Origin: CAZMSD01 sp964568855
Lineage (GTDB): Bacteria; CAIWAD01
Length of the DNA: 21,070 nt
Assembly: GCA_964568855.1 (NCBI GenBank)
Contig: CAZMSD010000052.1
Coordinates: 1-21,070, forward strand
Direction of reading: 5' to 3'
Shown here: piece by piece, positions 6,975-15,279 of the stretch
Layout of the letters: each line of letters opens with the position of its first letter
Position numbering within the stretch: the first letter of the stretch is position 1
Notes under the pieces: model-generated
The model's input: only the letters and a program-made list of their open reading frames with translations
Database searches by the model: none
Told to the model about the DNA's origin: nothing
Program-made: the position numbers and the translations under genes

Positions 6975-9731
6975 ATGAACACAATCATCAAAAATGGACA
7001 TAGAACGGGAGGAAACGTTTTGCTTTCCACATGCTTGACCCTGGCCGGTCTCCTGCTGGCCCAGGCGGCCTGGTGCGCCCCCGGCGACGCCTACATGCCC
7101 GGCCGGCTTTCCGTGCGCTTCTTCGAGCAGCCCCGGATCAGCCGCGACGCGCAGGGACTGAACATGGGCATCCCCTCGCTGGATGCTGTCAACCGCGATT
7201 TCGACCTGCTGGATATCGTGCCCCTCTACCAGAACCTGCGGCGGGTCACGGTGCCCGACCTGTCCCTGAACTACCTCCTGGCCTTTCCGCCCGACATGGA
7301 CATGGAAGCCCTGGCGGCCATGTACGAGACTACGGGCAGCGTTGAATACGCCGAGCCGGACTATATCATGCCGGTCACCCGCGTTCCCGACGATCCCAGC
7401 ACGGGATCGCAATGGTTTCTGGACAGGGTCGAAGCTTACGAGGCCTGGGATTCGGTGCCCGAGACGCCCTCCAACCCCGACATGGTGATCGCCGTCATCG
7501 ACTCGGGCAACGACTGGAACCACCCCGACCTGATAAACCGGATCTGGATCAATCCCGAGGAAGATCTGGACGGCGACGGCGAGATGCCCGACGGCGAGAT
7601 CCCCGGCGATCCGGACGACCGCGACAACATCGACGACGACAGCAACGGCCTGATCGACGATTTCTACGGCTGGGACTGGGTGGTCAGCGGGGGCTGCCAT
7701 CCCGACGAGGACTGCAGCACGCCGGACAACAATCCCATGGACTTCGACGGGCACGGTACGCACTGCTCCGGCATCGCGGCGGCCCAGACGGACAACGGCG
7801 TCGGCGTGGCCTCGGTGGTCTGGGACGCGCGGATCATGTGCTTGAGGGCCGGGTATCACGCGGCGGACGGCAACGGCTACGTGATCCAGTCGGCGGCGGC
7901 CAACGGGATCTACTACGCCATCGACATCGCCCAGCGCGACGGCAACAAGACCATCATCTCGATGAGCTTCGGCGGCAGCGGCACCCTGCGCACGCCGGCC
8001 ACGGTGGCCTGGAACAGCGGCCTGCTCTGCTTCCACGCCGCGGGCAACGATGACTCCAGCACCCAGGACCAGCTCGACCGCGCTTCCGGCATCGTCAGCG
8101 TGGCCGCCACCACCCAGACCGACTGCAAGTCCGACTATTCCAACTACGGCGAATGGGTGGACGTGAGCGCGCCCGGCGACGCCATCTACAGCACGATTTT
8201 CAACGACACCTACTCCTCCCTCTACGGCACCTCGATGGCCTGCCCGCTGGCGGCCAGCGTGGCGGCCCTGATCTGGACCAACGATCCCGAGCTGGACGAC
8301 GACGAGGACGCCAACGCGGTGGTGCGCGAGCGCCTGCTGGGCACGGTGGACGGCATCGACCACCTGGCCTGCAACTCCGACTACCAGGGCCTGCTGGGCA
8401 CGGGGCGGGTCAACGCCTACAAGGCGATCAACAACATCCGCGAGACGACGCTCTCGCTGGACGGGCTGGAGCTGGCCGATTCGGGCGGCGACGGCCGCTA
8501 CCTGAACGGCGAGAACGTGGAGATCGTCTTCACGGTGAGCAACACGGGCATCAACCCCACCGAGACCGTCTACTTCCACGTGAGCTGCGCTGACGCCTTC
8601 GTGGACATTCCCGAGCCGGTTTTCGAGCTGCCCTACGTGCTGGTGCCCGACGACGGCTATACCAACACGGGCGAACCGGTGCTGGTGGAACTGCTGGAAG
8701 GCGGGGATCCGCGCTACCTGACCATCGACGTCTTCGCCACCACGGCCAACGCGGACACGGTCTGGTCGGAGGCCGAGATCATGGTGGGGCAGCCCGATTA
8801 CCTGCTCTACGATGACGACGGCGAGGAGAGCCCGGTCTATACCTACTACTACGCGGCGATGAAGGAGCTGGACCATGTCTTCGACTGGTACCGCGGCGTG
8901 GAAGGCGAGTACCCGCTGATGCCCGATCTGGAGCTGGACTTCGGGCTCTACGAGGCCGTGATCTACGCCAGCGGGTCCAACGAAAGCACGCTGGACGCGG
9001 CCGAGCAGATCCTGTTCACGGACTACGCGGCGGGCGGCGATCTGCTCTTCTCCTGCCAGCACGCGGACACGGACCTGGAGGGAACGGACTTCTTCGCCAA
9101 CGTGCTCAAGGCGGTCTCGGGCGATCAGACAAGCAATGTGCGGGGCGCGCGGGGCGTGGAGGGCGATCCCTACACCGCGGGCCTGTGGCTGATTCTGCAG
9201 GGCGCCGGCGGGGCCATGAACCAGGATATTCCGGTCACGGAAGTCCAGGCGGGCCCGGGCGCCACTGAGATATTCCTGGACAACAACTCGGCCTTTCCCA
9301 TCGGCCTGCACACGGGCATGGGCGAGAACCGGCTGCTCTACCTGAATTTCGCCCTGGAGGCGGCCAGCGGGGCGGCGACCTCGCAGTCCACGGCGGAGGT
9401 GCTGAACGTGCTGCTGCCCTATCTGCTGGGCGAAGCGGACGTGATCGATTTCGACACGCGGCCCTCGAGCAGCCGCCTGGCGGGGATCCACCCCAATCCC
9501 TTCAACCCGCAGACCCGGCTGGTCTTCGAGCTGGCGGCGCCGGGCCGGGTGGAGCTGACGGTCTGCAACGTGCTGGGCCAGGAAGTGGCCCTGCTCGAGT
9601 CGGGACGACTGGGCGCCGGACGTCACACGCGGCCATTCCGCGCGGCGGGGCTGCCCAGCGGGATCTACTTCGCCTCCTTCAGCGTGGACGGCGAGCGGAT
9701 CGACGTGCGGAAGATGCTGCTGGCGCGCTGA
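6975..9731 (+). CDS. Secreted subtilisin-like serine protease (S8) with T9SS-type sorting domain, intact paralog
   Basis: 918 residues from the ATG at 6975, which gives a signal peptide with a basic n-region (MNTIIKNGHRTGGN) and a hydrophobic core (VLLSTCLTLAGLLLAQAAW). The best ribosome binding site (GGGAGG, 7008-7013) lies downstream of this ATG and points at a TTG at 7020, so the start is uncertain. Order: propeptide-like region (about 37-135), S8 domain with Asp176 (AVIDSG), His260 (DGHGTH), Asn358 (AAGND) and Ser420 (GTSMACP), beta-sandwich segment, alpha/beta region (LLYDDDG, AVIYASG, GGDLLFSCQH), then a sorting domain (about 832-918; HPNPFNPQT to VRKMLLAR). The Asp-rich loop near 190-230 probably binds calcium. 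Expected to be exported by a type IX-like route and to degrade proteins outside the cell. A tandem duplicate of 3887-6631. Confidence 0.92.
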   Translation: MNTIIKNGHRTGGNVLLSTCLTLAGLLLAQAAWCAPGDAYMPGRLSVRFFEQPRISRDAQGLNMGIPSLDAVNRDFDLLDIVPLYQNLRRVTVPDLSLNYLLAFPPDMDMEALAAMYETTGSVEYAEPDYIMPVTRVPDDPSTGSQWFLDRVEAYEAWDSVPETPSNPDMVIAVIDSGNDWNHPDLINRIWINPEEDLDGDGEMPDGEIPGDPDDRDNIDDDSNGLIDDFYGWDWVVSGGCHPDEDCSTPDNNPMDFDGHGTHCSGIAAAQTDNGVGVASVVWDARIMCLRAGYHAADGNGYVIQSAAANGIYYAIDIAQRDGNKTIISMSFGGSGTLRTPATVAWNSGLLCFHAAGNDDSSTQDQLDRASGIVSVAATTQTDCKSDYSNYGEWVDVSAPGDAIYSTIFNDTYSSLYGTSMACPLAASVAALIWTNDPELDDDEDANAVVRERLLGTVDGIDHLACNSDYQGLLGTGRVNAYKAINNIRETTLSLDGLELADSGGDGRYLNGENVEIVFTVSNTGINPTETVYFHVSCADAFVDIPEPVFELPYVLVPDDGYTNTGEPVLVELLEGGDPRYLTIDVFATTANADTVWSEAEIMVGQPDYLLYDDDGEESPVYTYYYAAMKELDHVFDWYRGVEGEYPLMPDLELDFGLYEAVIYASGSNESTLDAAEQILFTDYAAGGDLLFSCQHADTDLEGTDFFANVLKAVSGDQTSNVRGARGVEGDPYTAGLWLILQGAGGAMNQDIPVTEVQAGPGATEIFLDNNSAFPIGLHTGMGENRLLYLNFALEAASGAATSQSTAEVLNVLLPYLLGEADVIDFDTRPSSSRLAGIHPNPFNPQTRLVFELAAPGRVELTVCNVLGQEVALLESGRLGAGRHTRPFRAAGLPSGIYFASFSVDGERIDVRKMLLAR

Positions 9732-9787
9732 TCGTCCCGGCTTCGTAACACGCCGCGAGACCGCGGAAGACAATGCGTGATACATAC

Positions 9788-9820
9788 GCCCCGGCGTCAA
9801 GGAGCGCCGGGGCTTTTCTT
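9788..9820 (+). terminator. Rho-independent terminator after the protease pair
   Basis: GCCCCGGCG (9788-9796) pairs perfectly with CGCCGGGGC (9805-9813) over an 8-nt loop, followed by TTTTCTT. It ends the protease block and separates it from the hut genes. Confidence 0.92.
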
Positions 9821-9916
9821 GGCCGGCAAGGTGTGTCACACGATTGACTATTGTCCTGCAACTTTTGACCTTAGGACTGATCCGGTTGTGAGTGAACGGA
9901 CCAGGGGAGACCGCCG

Positions 9917-11608
9917 ATGAGTGAAATTCCACGCGCGCCCAGGGGCGGCGAGTTGAGCTGCCGCGGCTGGATCCAGGAAGCGGCCCTGCGCATGCTGCTG
10001 AACAACCTGGATCCCGAGGTGGCCGAAGCGCCCGAACAGCTGATCGTCTACGGCGGGACCGGGCGCGCGGCCCGCAACATGGAATGCCTGCGGGCCATCC
10101 TGGAGACGCTGCGCCGTCTTAAGGACGACGAGACGCTGCTGGTGCAGAGCGGCAAGCCCGTGGGGGTGGCCCGCACCCATCCCGACGCGCCGCGGGTGAT
10201 GATCGCCAATTCCAACCTGGTGCCGCGCTGGGCCCACTGGGAGCATTTCCACGAGCTGGAGCGCGCCGGCCTGATGATGTACGGTCAGATGACGGCCGGA
10301 AGCTGGATCTACATCGGCACCCAGGGCATCCTGCAGGGCACCTACGAGACCTTCGTCGCCGCCGCGCGCAAGGACCTGGGACAGGACGACCTGGCCGGCC
10401 GGCTCACGGTCTCCGGGGGGCTGGGCGGCATGAGCGGCGCCCAGCCGCTGGCGGCGGTGATGGCCGGCGGCGTCTACCTGGGCGCGGAGGTGGATCCCGC
10501 GAGAATCGAGAAGCGCTTCGCCAGCGCCCGCCCGCGCTACCTGGACGAGAAGATCGACGACCTGGATGCGGCTGTCGACCGCGCCCTGGCCGCCCGGGAG
10601 CGCGCGGAGGCGCTGAGCATCGGCTGGCGCGGCAACATCGTGGACCTGCTGCGCCGGCTGGCGGAACGCAATGTGACTCCCGATCTGCTCACGGACCAGA
10701 CCAGCGCCCACGACGAGCTGGAAGGCTACGTGCCCGCCGGGATGAGCTTCGAGGAGGCCCTGGCCCTGCGCTCCGCGGATCCCGCGGCCTACCGCGAGGC
10801 CAGCTACCGCACCATGGCCGAGCACGTGCGGCTGATGCTGAGCCTGAAGGAGCGCGGGGCGGTGACCTTCGACTACGGCAACAACCTGAGGGCCAAGGCT
10901 CTCGAGGGCGGCTTCGTACAGGAGCGCGAACTGCGCGACGCCCGGGGCCGCTGGGCCTACCCCGGTTTCGTGCCGGCCTACGTGCGGCCGCTGTTCTGCC
11001 TGGGCAAGGGCCCCTTCCGCTGGGCGGCGCTTTCCGGCGATCCCCGGGACATCGCCGAGACCGACCGGATCATCCTCGAGCTCTTTCCGCGGGACGGCGC
11101 CCTGGGCAACTGGATCCGCCGGGCGGCGGAAATGATCCCCTACCAGGGGCTGCCGGCGCGGATCTGCTGGCTGGGCTACGGCGAGCGGGAACGCGCGGGG
11201 CTGGCCTTCAACGAGGCGGTGGCCGAGGGCCGGATCCGGGCGCCCGTCGTGATCGGCCGCGACCACCTGGATTGCGGCAGCGTGGCCAGCCCCAACCGCG
11301 AGACGGAAGCCATGCTGGACGGCAGCGACGCCGTGGCCGACTGGCCCCTGCTCAACCTGATGCTCAGCACGGCCTCGGGGGCCAGCTGGGTCAGCTTCCA
11401 CCATGGCGGGGGAGTGGGCCTGGGCTACAGCCTGCACGCCGGCCAGGTGATCGTGGCCGACGGCAGCCCGGCCGCGGCAGCCCGCCTCGAGCGGGTACTG
11501 CGCAACGATCCCCTGACAGGAATCCTGCGCCACGTGGACGCGGGCTACGATGAGGCCCGGGCCGCCGCGCGCGAGCACGGGATCTCCATTCCGCTGGGCG
11601 GCCCTTGA
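9917..11608 (+). CDS. hutU: Urocanate hydratase (urocanase)
   Basis: 563 residues, close to the usual length of about 555. The ATG at 9917 follows GGGGAG at 7 nt. It catalyses the second step of histidine degradation, urocanate plus water to 4-imidazolone-5-propionate, using tightly bound NAD+ in the cytoplasm. Family blocks are unmistakable: WIQEAALRMLLNNLDPEVAE (18-37), YGGTGRAARN, LLVQSGKPVGV, ANSNLVPRWAHWE, YGQMTAGSWIYIGTQGILQGTYE, the NAD-binding GGLGGMSGAQP (168-177), the ARICWLGYGER segment with the likely catalytic Cys417, and NDPLTGILRHVDAGYDEA near the end. The next gene follows after 13 bp and hutI comes after that, so a hut operon is likely. Histidine ammonia-lyase (hutH) is not in the window. 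Confidence 0.97.
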   Translation: MSEIPRAPRGGELSCRGWIQEAALRMLLNNLDPEVAEAPEQLIVYGGTGRAARNMECLRAILETLRRLKDDETLLVQSGKPVGVARTHPDAPRVMIANSNLVPRWAHWEHFHELERAGLMMYGQMTAGSWIYIGTQGILQGTYETFVAAARKDLGQDDLAGRLTVSGGLGGMSGAQPLAAVMAGGVYLGAEVDPARIEKRFASARPRYLDEKIDDLDAAVDRALAARERAEALSIGWRGNIVDLLRRLAERNVTPDLLTDQTSAHDELEGYVPAGMSFEEALALRSADPAAYREASYRTMAEHVRLMLSLKERGAVTFDYGNNLRAKALEGGFVQERELRDARGRWAYPGFVPAYVRPLFCLGKGPFRWAALSGDPRDIAETDRIILELFPRDGALGNWIRRAAEMIPYQGLPARICWLGYGERERAGLAFNEAVAEGRIRAPVVIGRDHLDCGSVASPNRETEAMLDGSDAVADWPLLNLMLSTASGASWVSFHHGGGVGLGYSLHAGQVIVADGSPAAAARLERVLRNDPLTGILRHVDAGYDEARAAAREHGISIPLGGP

Positions 11609-11621
11609 GCGGGGAAGGCGC

Positions 11622-12296
11622 GTGAGGACGGCGGAACACCGCGGCCCGGCCTTCCGCCCCGTGCCCGCCTGGGCCTTCTGGGCGGCGGTGCTGCTGTTGC
11701 GGTTTCTGTCCTGGCCGCTCTTCCGCGTGCGGGTCGAGGGGCGGGAGCACTATCCCGAGCCGCCCTACGTGGCCGTGTTCAACCACGGTTCCAACCTGGA
11801 CACGGTGGTCATGGCCTGGTCCGTCAAGCACGCCTGCAGTTTCATGGCCAAGCGCGAATTGATGGAATCGCCCTTCCTGGGCGCCTTTCTGCGCTTCGTG
11901 GGCGGGATCTCGGTCCGCCGGGGCGGCGGCGACCAGGAGGCCTTCGACCGGGCACTGGTCCAGCTGGCCGGCGGCCTGCCGCTGTTCATCGCCCCGGAGG
12001 GGACGCGGAAGCACGCCGGCGACGGCACGCGGCGCCCGCACACCGGTTTCGTGCGCCTGGCCAGGAGGGCGGACTGTCCGGTGGTGCCGGTGGCGGTGGC
12101 GGGGACCCGCGAGGCCCTGCCGCCGGGCGCCTGGCTGCCGCGCCCCGGAAAACTGCGTCTCAAAGTGGGCCGGGCCCTGCGCCTCCCGCCCCTGGACGCC
12201 GGGCAGGAACAAAGCGAGCCCCTGCAGGAACAGGCCGACGCGGTGATGCGCGAGGTCTACCGCCTGAAAGCGGAAATGGACGGGGAGAGCCGATGA
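11622..12296 (+). CDS. PlsC-type lysophospholipid acyltransferase (1-acylglycerol-3-phosphate acyltransferase family)
   Basis: 224 residues from the GTG at 11622, which has GGGGAAGG a few bases upstream. An in-frame ATG at 11550 lies inside hutU and has no such site. An N-terminal hydrophobic segment (about 15-33) should anchor it in the inner membrane. The acyltransferase motifs are present: NHGSNLD with the catalytic His55-x4-Asp60, GGISVRRGGG (motif II region), and the glycerol-phosphate-binding FIAPEGTR (about 122-129), then VVPVAVAGT. It probably transfers acyl groups from acyl-ACP or acyl-CoA to a lysophospholipid, but the acceptor could be another lipid. It sits between hutU and hutI and overlaps hutI by four bases (ATGA), so it is co-translated with histidine catabolism genes, an unusual partner. 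Confidence 0.88.
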   Translation: MRTAEHRGPAFRPVPAWAFWAAVLLLRFLSWPLFRVRVEGREHYPEPPYVAVFNHGSNLDTVVMAWSVKHACSFMAKRELMESPFLGAFLRFVGGISVRRGGGDQEAFDRALVQLAGGLPLFIAPEGTRKHAGDGTRRPHTGFVRLARRADCPVVPVAVAGTREALPPGAWLPRPGKLRLKVGRALRLPPLDAGQEQSEPLQEQADAVMREVYRLKAEMDGESR

Positions 12297-13525
12297 ACCT
12301 GATCGTCGAGAACTGCGGGCCGCTGCTCTCGCCCGACCCCGAACGGCCCTACCGGATCGAAGCCCTCGAGGGCGACACGCTGGTGATCCGGGAGGGACGG
12401 ATCGAGGCCGTGATACAGGGCGAAGCGGGCGGTCCCGCCCTTAAAGCCGCCCGAGCCGAGGACTTCGAGCGCCTGGATGCCGGGGGCGCCATGCTGCTGC
12501 CCGGTTTCGTGGACAGCCACACCCACCCCGTGTTCTTCGAGCACCGGGCCGGCGAATACGAACTGCGCAACGCCGGCCGCAGCTACCTGGAGATCCAGCA
12601 GGCAGGCGGCGGGATCCTGTCCTCGCGGCGCAGCCTGATGGAGGCGGATCCCACGGAGCTGCGCGAGCGCGTCCGCCGGCGACTGCGGCGCTTCCTTAAG
12701 CTGGGCACCACCTCCATCGAGGCCAAGAGCGGCTACGGGCTCAGCGTGGAACACGAGCTGCTGTCCCTGCGGATCTTGAAGGAGCTGGCGGCCGATGAGG
12801 CCCTGGGCCTGCATGCCACCCTGCTGGCGGCTCACAGCGTGCCGCCCGAGTACGGGGAGCGCCGGGCGGAGTGGTTCGCCGAGATCGAGGAGTCGATCCT
12901 GCCCGCGGTGGCGCGCGAGGGCCTGGCCGAATTCATCGACGCCTTCTGCGAGCCGAGCGTGATCACGCTTCAGGAGAGCGAGCGGATCCTGCGCGCCGGC
13001 CTTATGCGCGGCCTGCGGGTCAAGCTGCACGCGGATCAGATCGAGGCCTACGGCGGCGCGAGGCTGGCCGCCCGGCTGGGGGCACTGAGCGCCGATCACC
13101 TGGAGCGCGTCGACGGCGAGGGCATCCGGAACATGGTACGGGCGGGCACGGTATTCGCCCTGCTGCCCGGGGCCACCTTCTTCCTGGGTCTGCGCGACTA
13201 TGCGCCGGCCCGCCGGATCATCGAGGCGGGAGGCCTGGTGGCGCTGTGCACCGACTACAACCCCGGCTCGAGCCATATCCAGTCCATGCCCCTGATCCTG
13301 ACCCTGGCCACCAGCCAGATGAAGCTGAGCGCCGAGGAGGCGGTCTGGGCCGCCACCCAGGGAGGCGCGCGGGCCATCGGCCGCGGCGGGGAGCTGGGCA
13401 GCCTGCGCCCGGGCTACTGGGCAGACCTGGCGCTCTGGCCCTTCCGCGAGCTCGCGGAGCTGCCATACACCGCCGGTGACAACCGTCCCCTGCAGGTGAT
13501 CAAGGCGGGGCGGCCGGTGGTCTGA
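12293..13525 (+). CDS. hutI: Imidazolonepropionase
   Basis: 410 residues, the usual size. The ATG at 12293 overlaps the stop of the acyltransferase gene (ATGA), and GGGGAG lies 4 nt upstream inside that gene. It hydrolyses 4-imidazolone-5-propionate to N-formimino-L-glutamate, the third step of histidine degradation, in the cytoplasm. It is an amidohydrolase-superfamily enzyme: the metal-binding DSHTHP (His76, His78), GGGILSS, the substrate-binding EAKSGYGL (143-150), AAHSVPPEY (His181), KLHADQIE (His246) and the metal ligand Asp321 in CTDYNPGSS are all visible. The closing segment LRPGYWADLALW is typical. No terminator is evident after it; the next gene begins about 150 bp later behind its own promoter-like hexamers. 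Confidence 0.97.
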   Translation: MNLIVENCGPLLSPDPERPYRIEALEGDTLVIREGRIEAVIQGEAGGPALKAARAEDFERLDAGGAMLLPGFVDSHTHPVFFEHRAGEYELRNAGRSYLEIQQAGGGILSSRRSLMEADPTELRERVRRRLRRFLKLGTTSIEAKSGYGLSVEHELLSLRILKELAADEALGLHATLLAAHSVPPEYGERRAEWFAEIEESILPAVAREGLAEFIDAFCEPSVITLQESERILRAGLMRGLRVKLHADQIEAYGGARLAARLGALSADHLERVDGEGIRNMVRAGTVFALLPGATFFLGLRDYAPARRIIEAGGLVALCTDYNPGSSHIQSMPLILTLATSQMKLSAEEAVWAATQGGARAIGRGGELGSLRPGYWADLALWPFRELAELPYTAGDNRPLQVIKAGRPVV

Positions 13526-13527
13526 GG

Positions 13528-13557
13528 CTGAAAGACACCGTGCTACCGGTCGATAAT
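13528..13557 (+). promoter_or_regulatory. Possible sigma70-type promoter for the GGDEF gene
   Basis: CTGAAA (13528-13533) and GATAAT (13552-13557) are separated by 18 bp and match the TTGACA/TATAAT consensus at 4 and 5 of 6 positions. A 7-bp inverted repeat (GGACGCC 13597-13603 with GGCGTCC 13628-13634) lies in the leader. This is inference from hexamers only. Confidence 0.35.
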
Positions 13558-13671
13558 TCAGGTGCCGGCAGCCATGAACAAGCGAACGGGCCGGGCGGAC
13601 GCCTTAGTTCCTAAAACGGAATGCAAGGGCGTCCTTGGAAAATCGTCTCAAAGGGCGTACATAAGGGAATC

Positions 13672-15243
13672 ATGGACGCACTGATCCGCAGGCTGATCCA
13701 ATCGCCTCCCGCGGGATCCTCCCCCGGTGAGTTCGCGCAGAGCACGCTGGGCCAGCTGATCCAGACCCTGGAGAACATCGCCCTCGAGCACCGCAATCCC
13801 TTCCGCGTGATCTACGGCTGGAACCGGCGGCACTTCCCGGACATGCCGCTGCTACCCGCCAACCGCCACCTGCCCCAGGCATATTACCACGCGCTGGACC
13901 GGAAACTGACCGACAAGTCACATTCCCTGATCTACCTCTACGACGACGGGGCGGATTGCTTCAGCCTGGCCGGGACCCTGGCGGACCGTCCCGGAATCAG
14001 CGTCTTCGAGCAGCGCCTGCCGGTGGATGCGGTGTGGAGCTTCGATCGCCGGGTACACGCCCAGTTGTGCAAGGAAGTGGCGCGCCTGACGAAGACCAAG
14101 CTGCCGCCGCTGCAGGAGCGGCAGCAGCCGGTGAACCTCTCGGGACGCTTCCACGGACGGCTGATCAAGCACCTCGAGGAAAGCCTGCTCGAGACGCGCC
14201 AGACCCTGAACCTGATCACCGGCATCCTGCGCGTGCAGAAGACCATCTCCAGCGAGCTGGATTTCGAGCGCCTGCTGGAACTGATCGGTGATACACTGAT
14301 CAGCACCTTCCGCTTCGACATGGGCGAACTTGACCTCTACTCGAGCGAGGAGCGCCGCCTGTATCACCAGGTGACCTGGAACGCCTCCGGCCAGGAGCGC
14401 TCGATCAGCCAGAACCTGCAGATCCTGCTCGACCTGGAGCAGGAGCGGGAACTCTTCGTCAACGGCTCCCCGGTGGTGCTGGACAAGCTCCAGTCGCACT
14501 CGATCATCCTCAACCACAAGCTGGTGGAGATCCTGGGACTGCGTTTCTCGATCTTCCTGCCCCTGATCTCCGGCGACGAGAAGGTGGGCCTGCTGAAGAT
14601 GTATTACGGGCAGTCCGAGATCATCAGCCCCGCCAGGCTGACCTGGCTGGAGGAGCTCTCGCGGCTCCTGGCCAACGCGATCCTCAACGCCCGCGAGCAC
14701 ACCCGGGTCTTCGAGCTGGCCACCAAGGACGGCCTGACCAACCTGCACAACCGGCGCTACTTCGAGGAGCAGTTCTACCTCGAGCTGGCCCGCACCGAGC
14801 GCACCGGCCAGCCCCTGTGCATGCTGATGCTGGACGTGGACAACTTCAAGGTCTACAACGACCGCAACGGGCACCTGGCGGGCGACGACGTGCTCGTCAG
14901 GGTGGCGCGGCTGGTCAAGGGCTGCATCCGTTCCGTGGATTTCATCGCCCGCTACGGCGGCGAGGAGTTCATCATCCTGCTCACCGGGGCCGACCTGGAG
15001 GTGGGGCTCAGGGTGGGCGAGAAGATCAGGAAGCGGATCGAGGTGGCCGAGTTCCCCAACGAGGAAGTCCAGCCCTCGGGCTGCCTGACCGTCTCCATCG
15101 GCGTGACCCAGCTGCAGCCCGACGTGCGCAACATGGAGCAGATGATCCAGATGGCCGACCGCGCGCTCTACTCGGCCAAGGAGCAGGGCCGCAACCGCGT
15201 CGAGCAGGATACCGAGGGACAGAGTTTCGACAACGGCGACTGA
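13672..15243 (+). CDS. Diguanylate cyclase with N-terminal sensory region, GAF-like and GGDEF domains
   Basis: 523 residues from the ATG at 13672 (AAGGG four bases upstream); an in-frame ATG at 13621 would add 17 residues but lacks a clear site. Residues about 1-160 are a soluble N-terminal region, possibly a sensory domain of the DICT type, which I cannot assign firmly. A helical linker (about 165-190) leads to a GAF-like domain (about 190-345). The GGDEF domain spans about 349-505, with DGLTNLHNRRYF, LDVDNFKVYND, the active-site GGEEF (429-433) and an RSVD inhibitory I-site (420-423) five residues before it. The enzyme should make cyclic di-GMP from two GTP with product inhibition. No membrane segments are seen, so it senses a cytoplasmic signal. 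It starts a run of co-directional genes with miaA 36 bp downstream. Confidence 0.93.
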   Translation: MDALIRRLIQSPPAGSSPGEFAQSTLGQLIQTLENIALEHRNPFRVIYGWNRRHFPDMPLLPANRHLPQAYYHALDRKLTDKSHSLIYLYDDGADCFSLAGTLADRPGISVFEQRLPVDAVWSFDRRVHAQLCKEVARLTKTKLPPLQERQQPVNLSGRFHGRLIKHLEESLLETRQTLNLITGILRVQKTISSELDFERLLELIGDTLISTFRFDMGELDLYSSEERRLYHQVTWNASGQERSISQNLQILLDLEQERELFVNGSPVVLDKLQSHSIILNHKLVEILGLRFSIFLPLISGDEKVGLLKMYYGQSEIISPARLTWLEELSRLLANAILNAREHTRVFELATKDGLTNLHNRRYFEEQFYLELARTERTGQPLCMLMLDVDNFKVYNDRNGHLAGDDVLVRVARLVKGCIRSVDFIARYGGEEFIILLTGADLEVGLRVGEKIRKRIEVAEFPNEEVQPSGCLTVSIGVTQLQPDVRNMEQMIQMADRALYSAKEQGRNRVEQDTEGQSFDNGD

Positions 15244-15279
15244 AGCACACCCCGGACGGCCCCGCGGCCTCGTCATCCC

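Noticed and set aside
3978..7222. Mobile element or composite duplication carrying the protease copies
   Set aside because: No transposase, terminal inverted repeats or target-site duplications are seen; simple tandem gene duplication explains the layout.
6924..9932. A 1002-residue open frame antisense to the second protease
   Set aside because: It is a long shadow frame in GC-rich DNA: Val/Arg/Gly/Ala-rich translation without domains, fully opposite a gene with an intact catalytic triad.
9848..11578. A 576-residue antisense open frame over hutU
   Set aside because: hutU is unmistakable on the plus strand; the antisense frame shows only the compositional bias expected from codon position GC.
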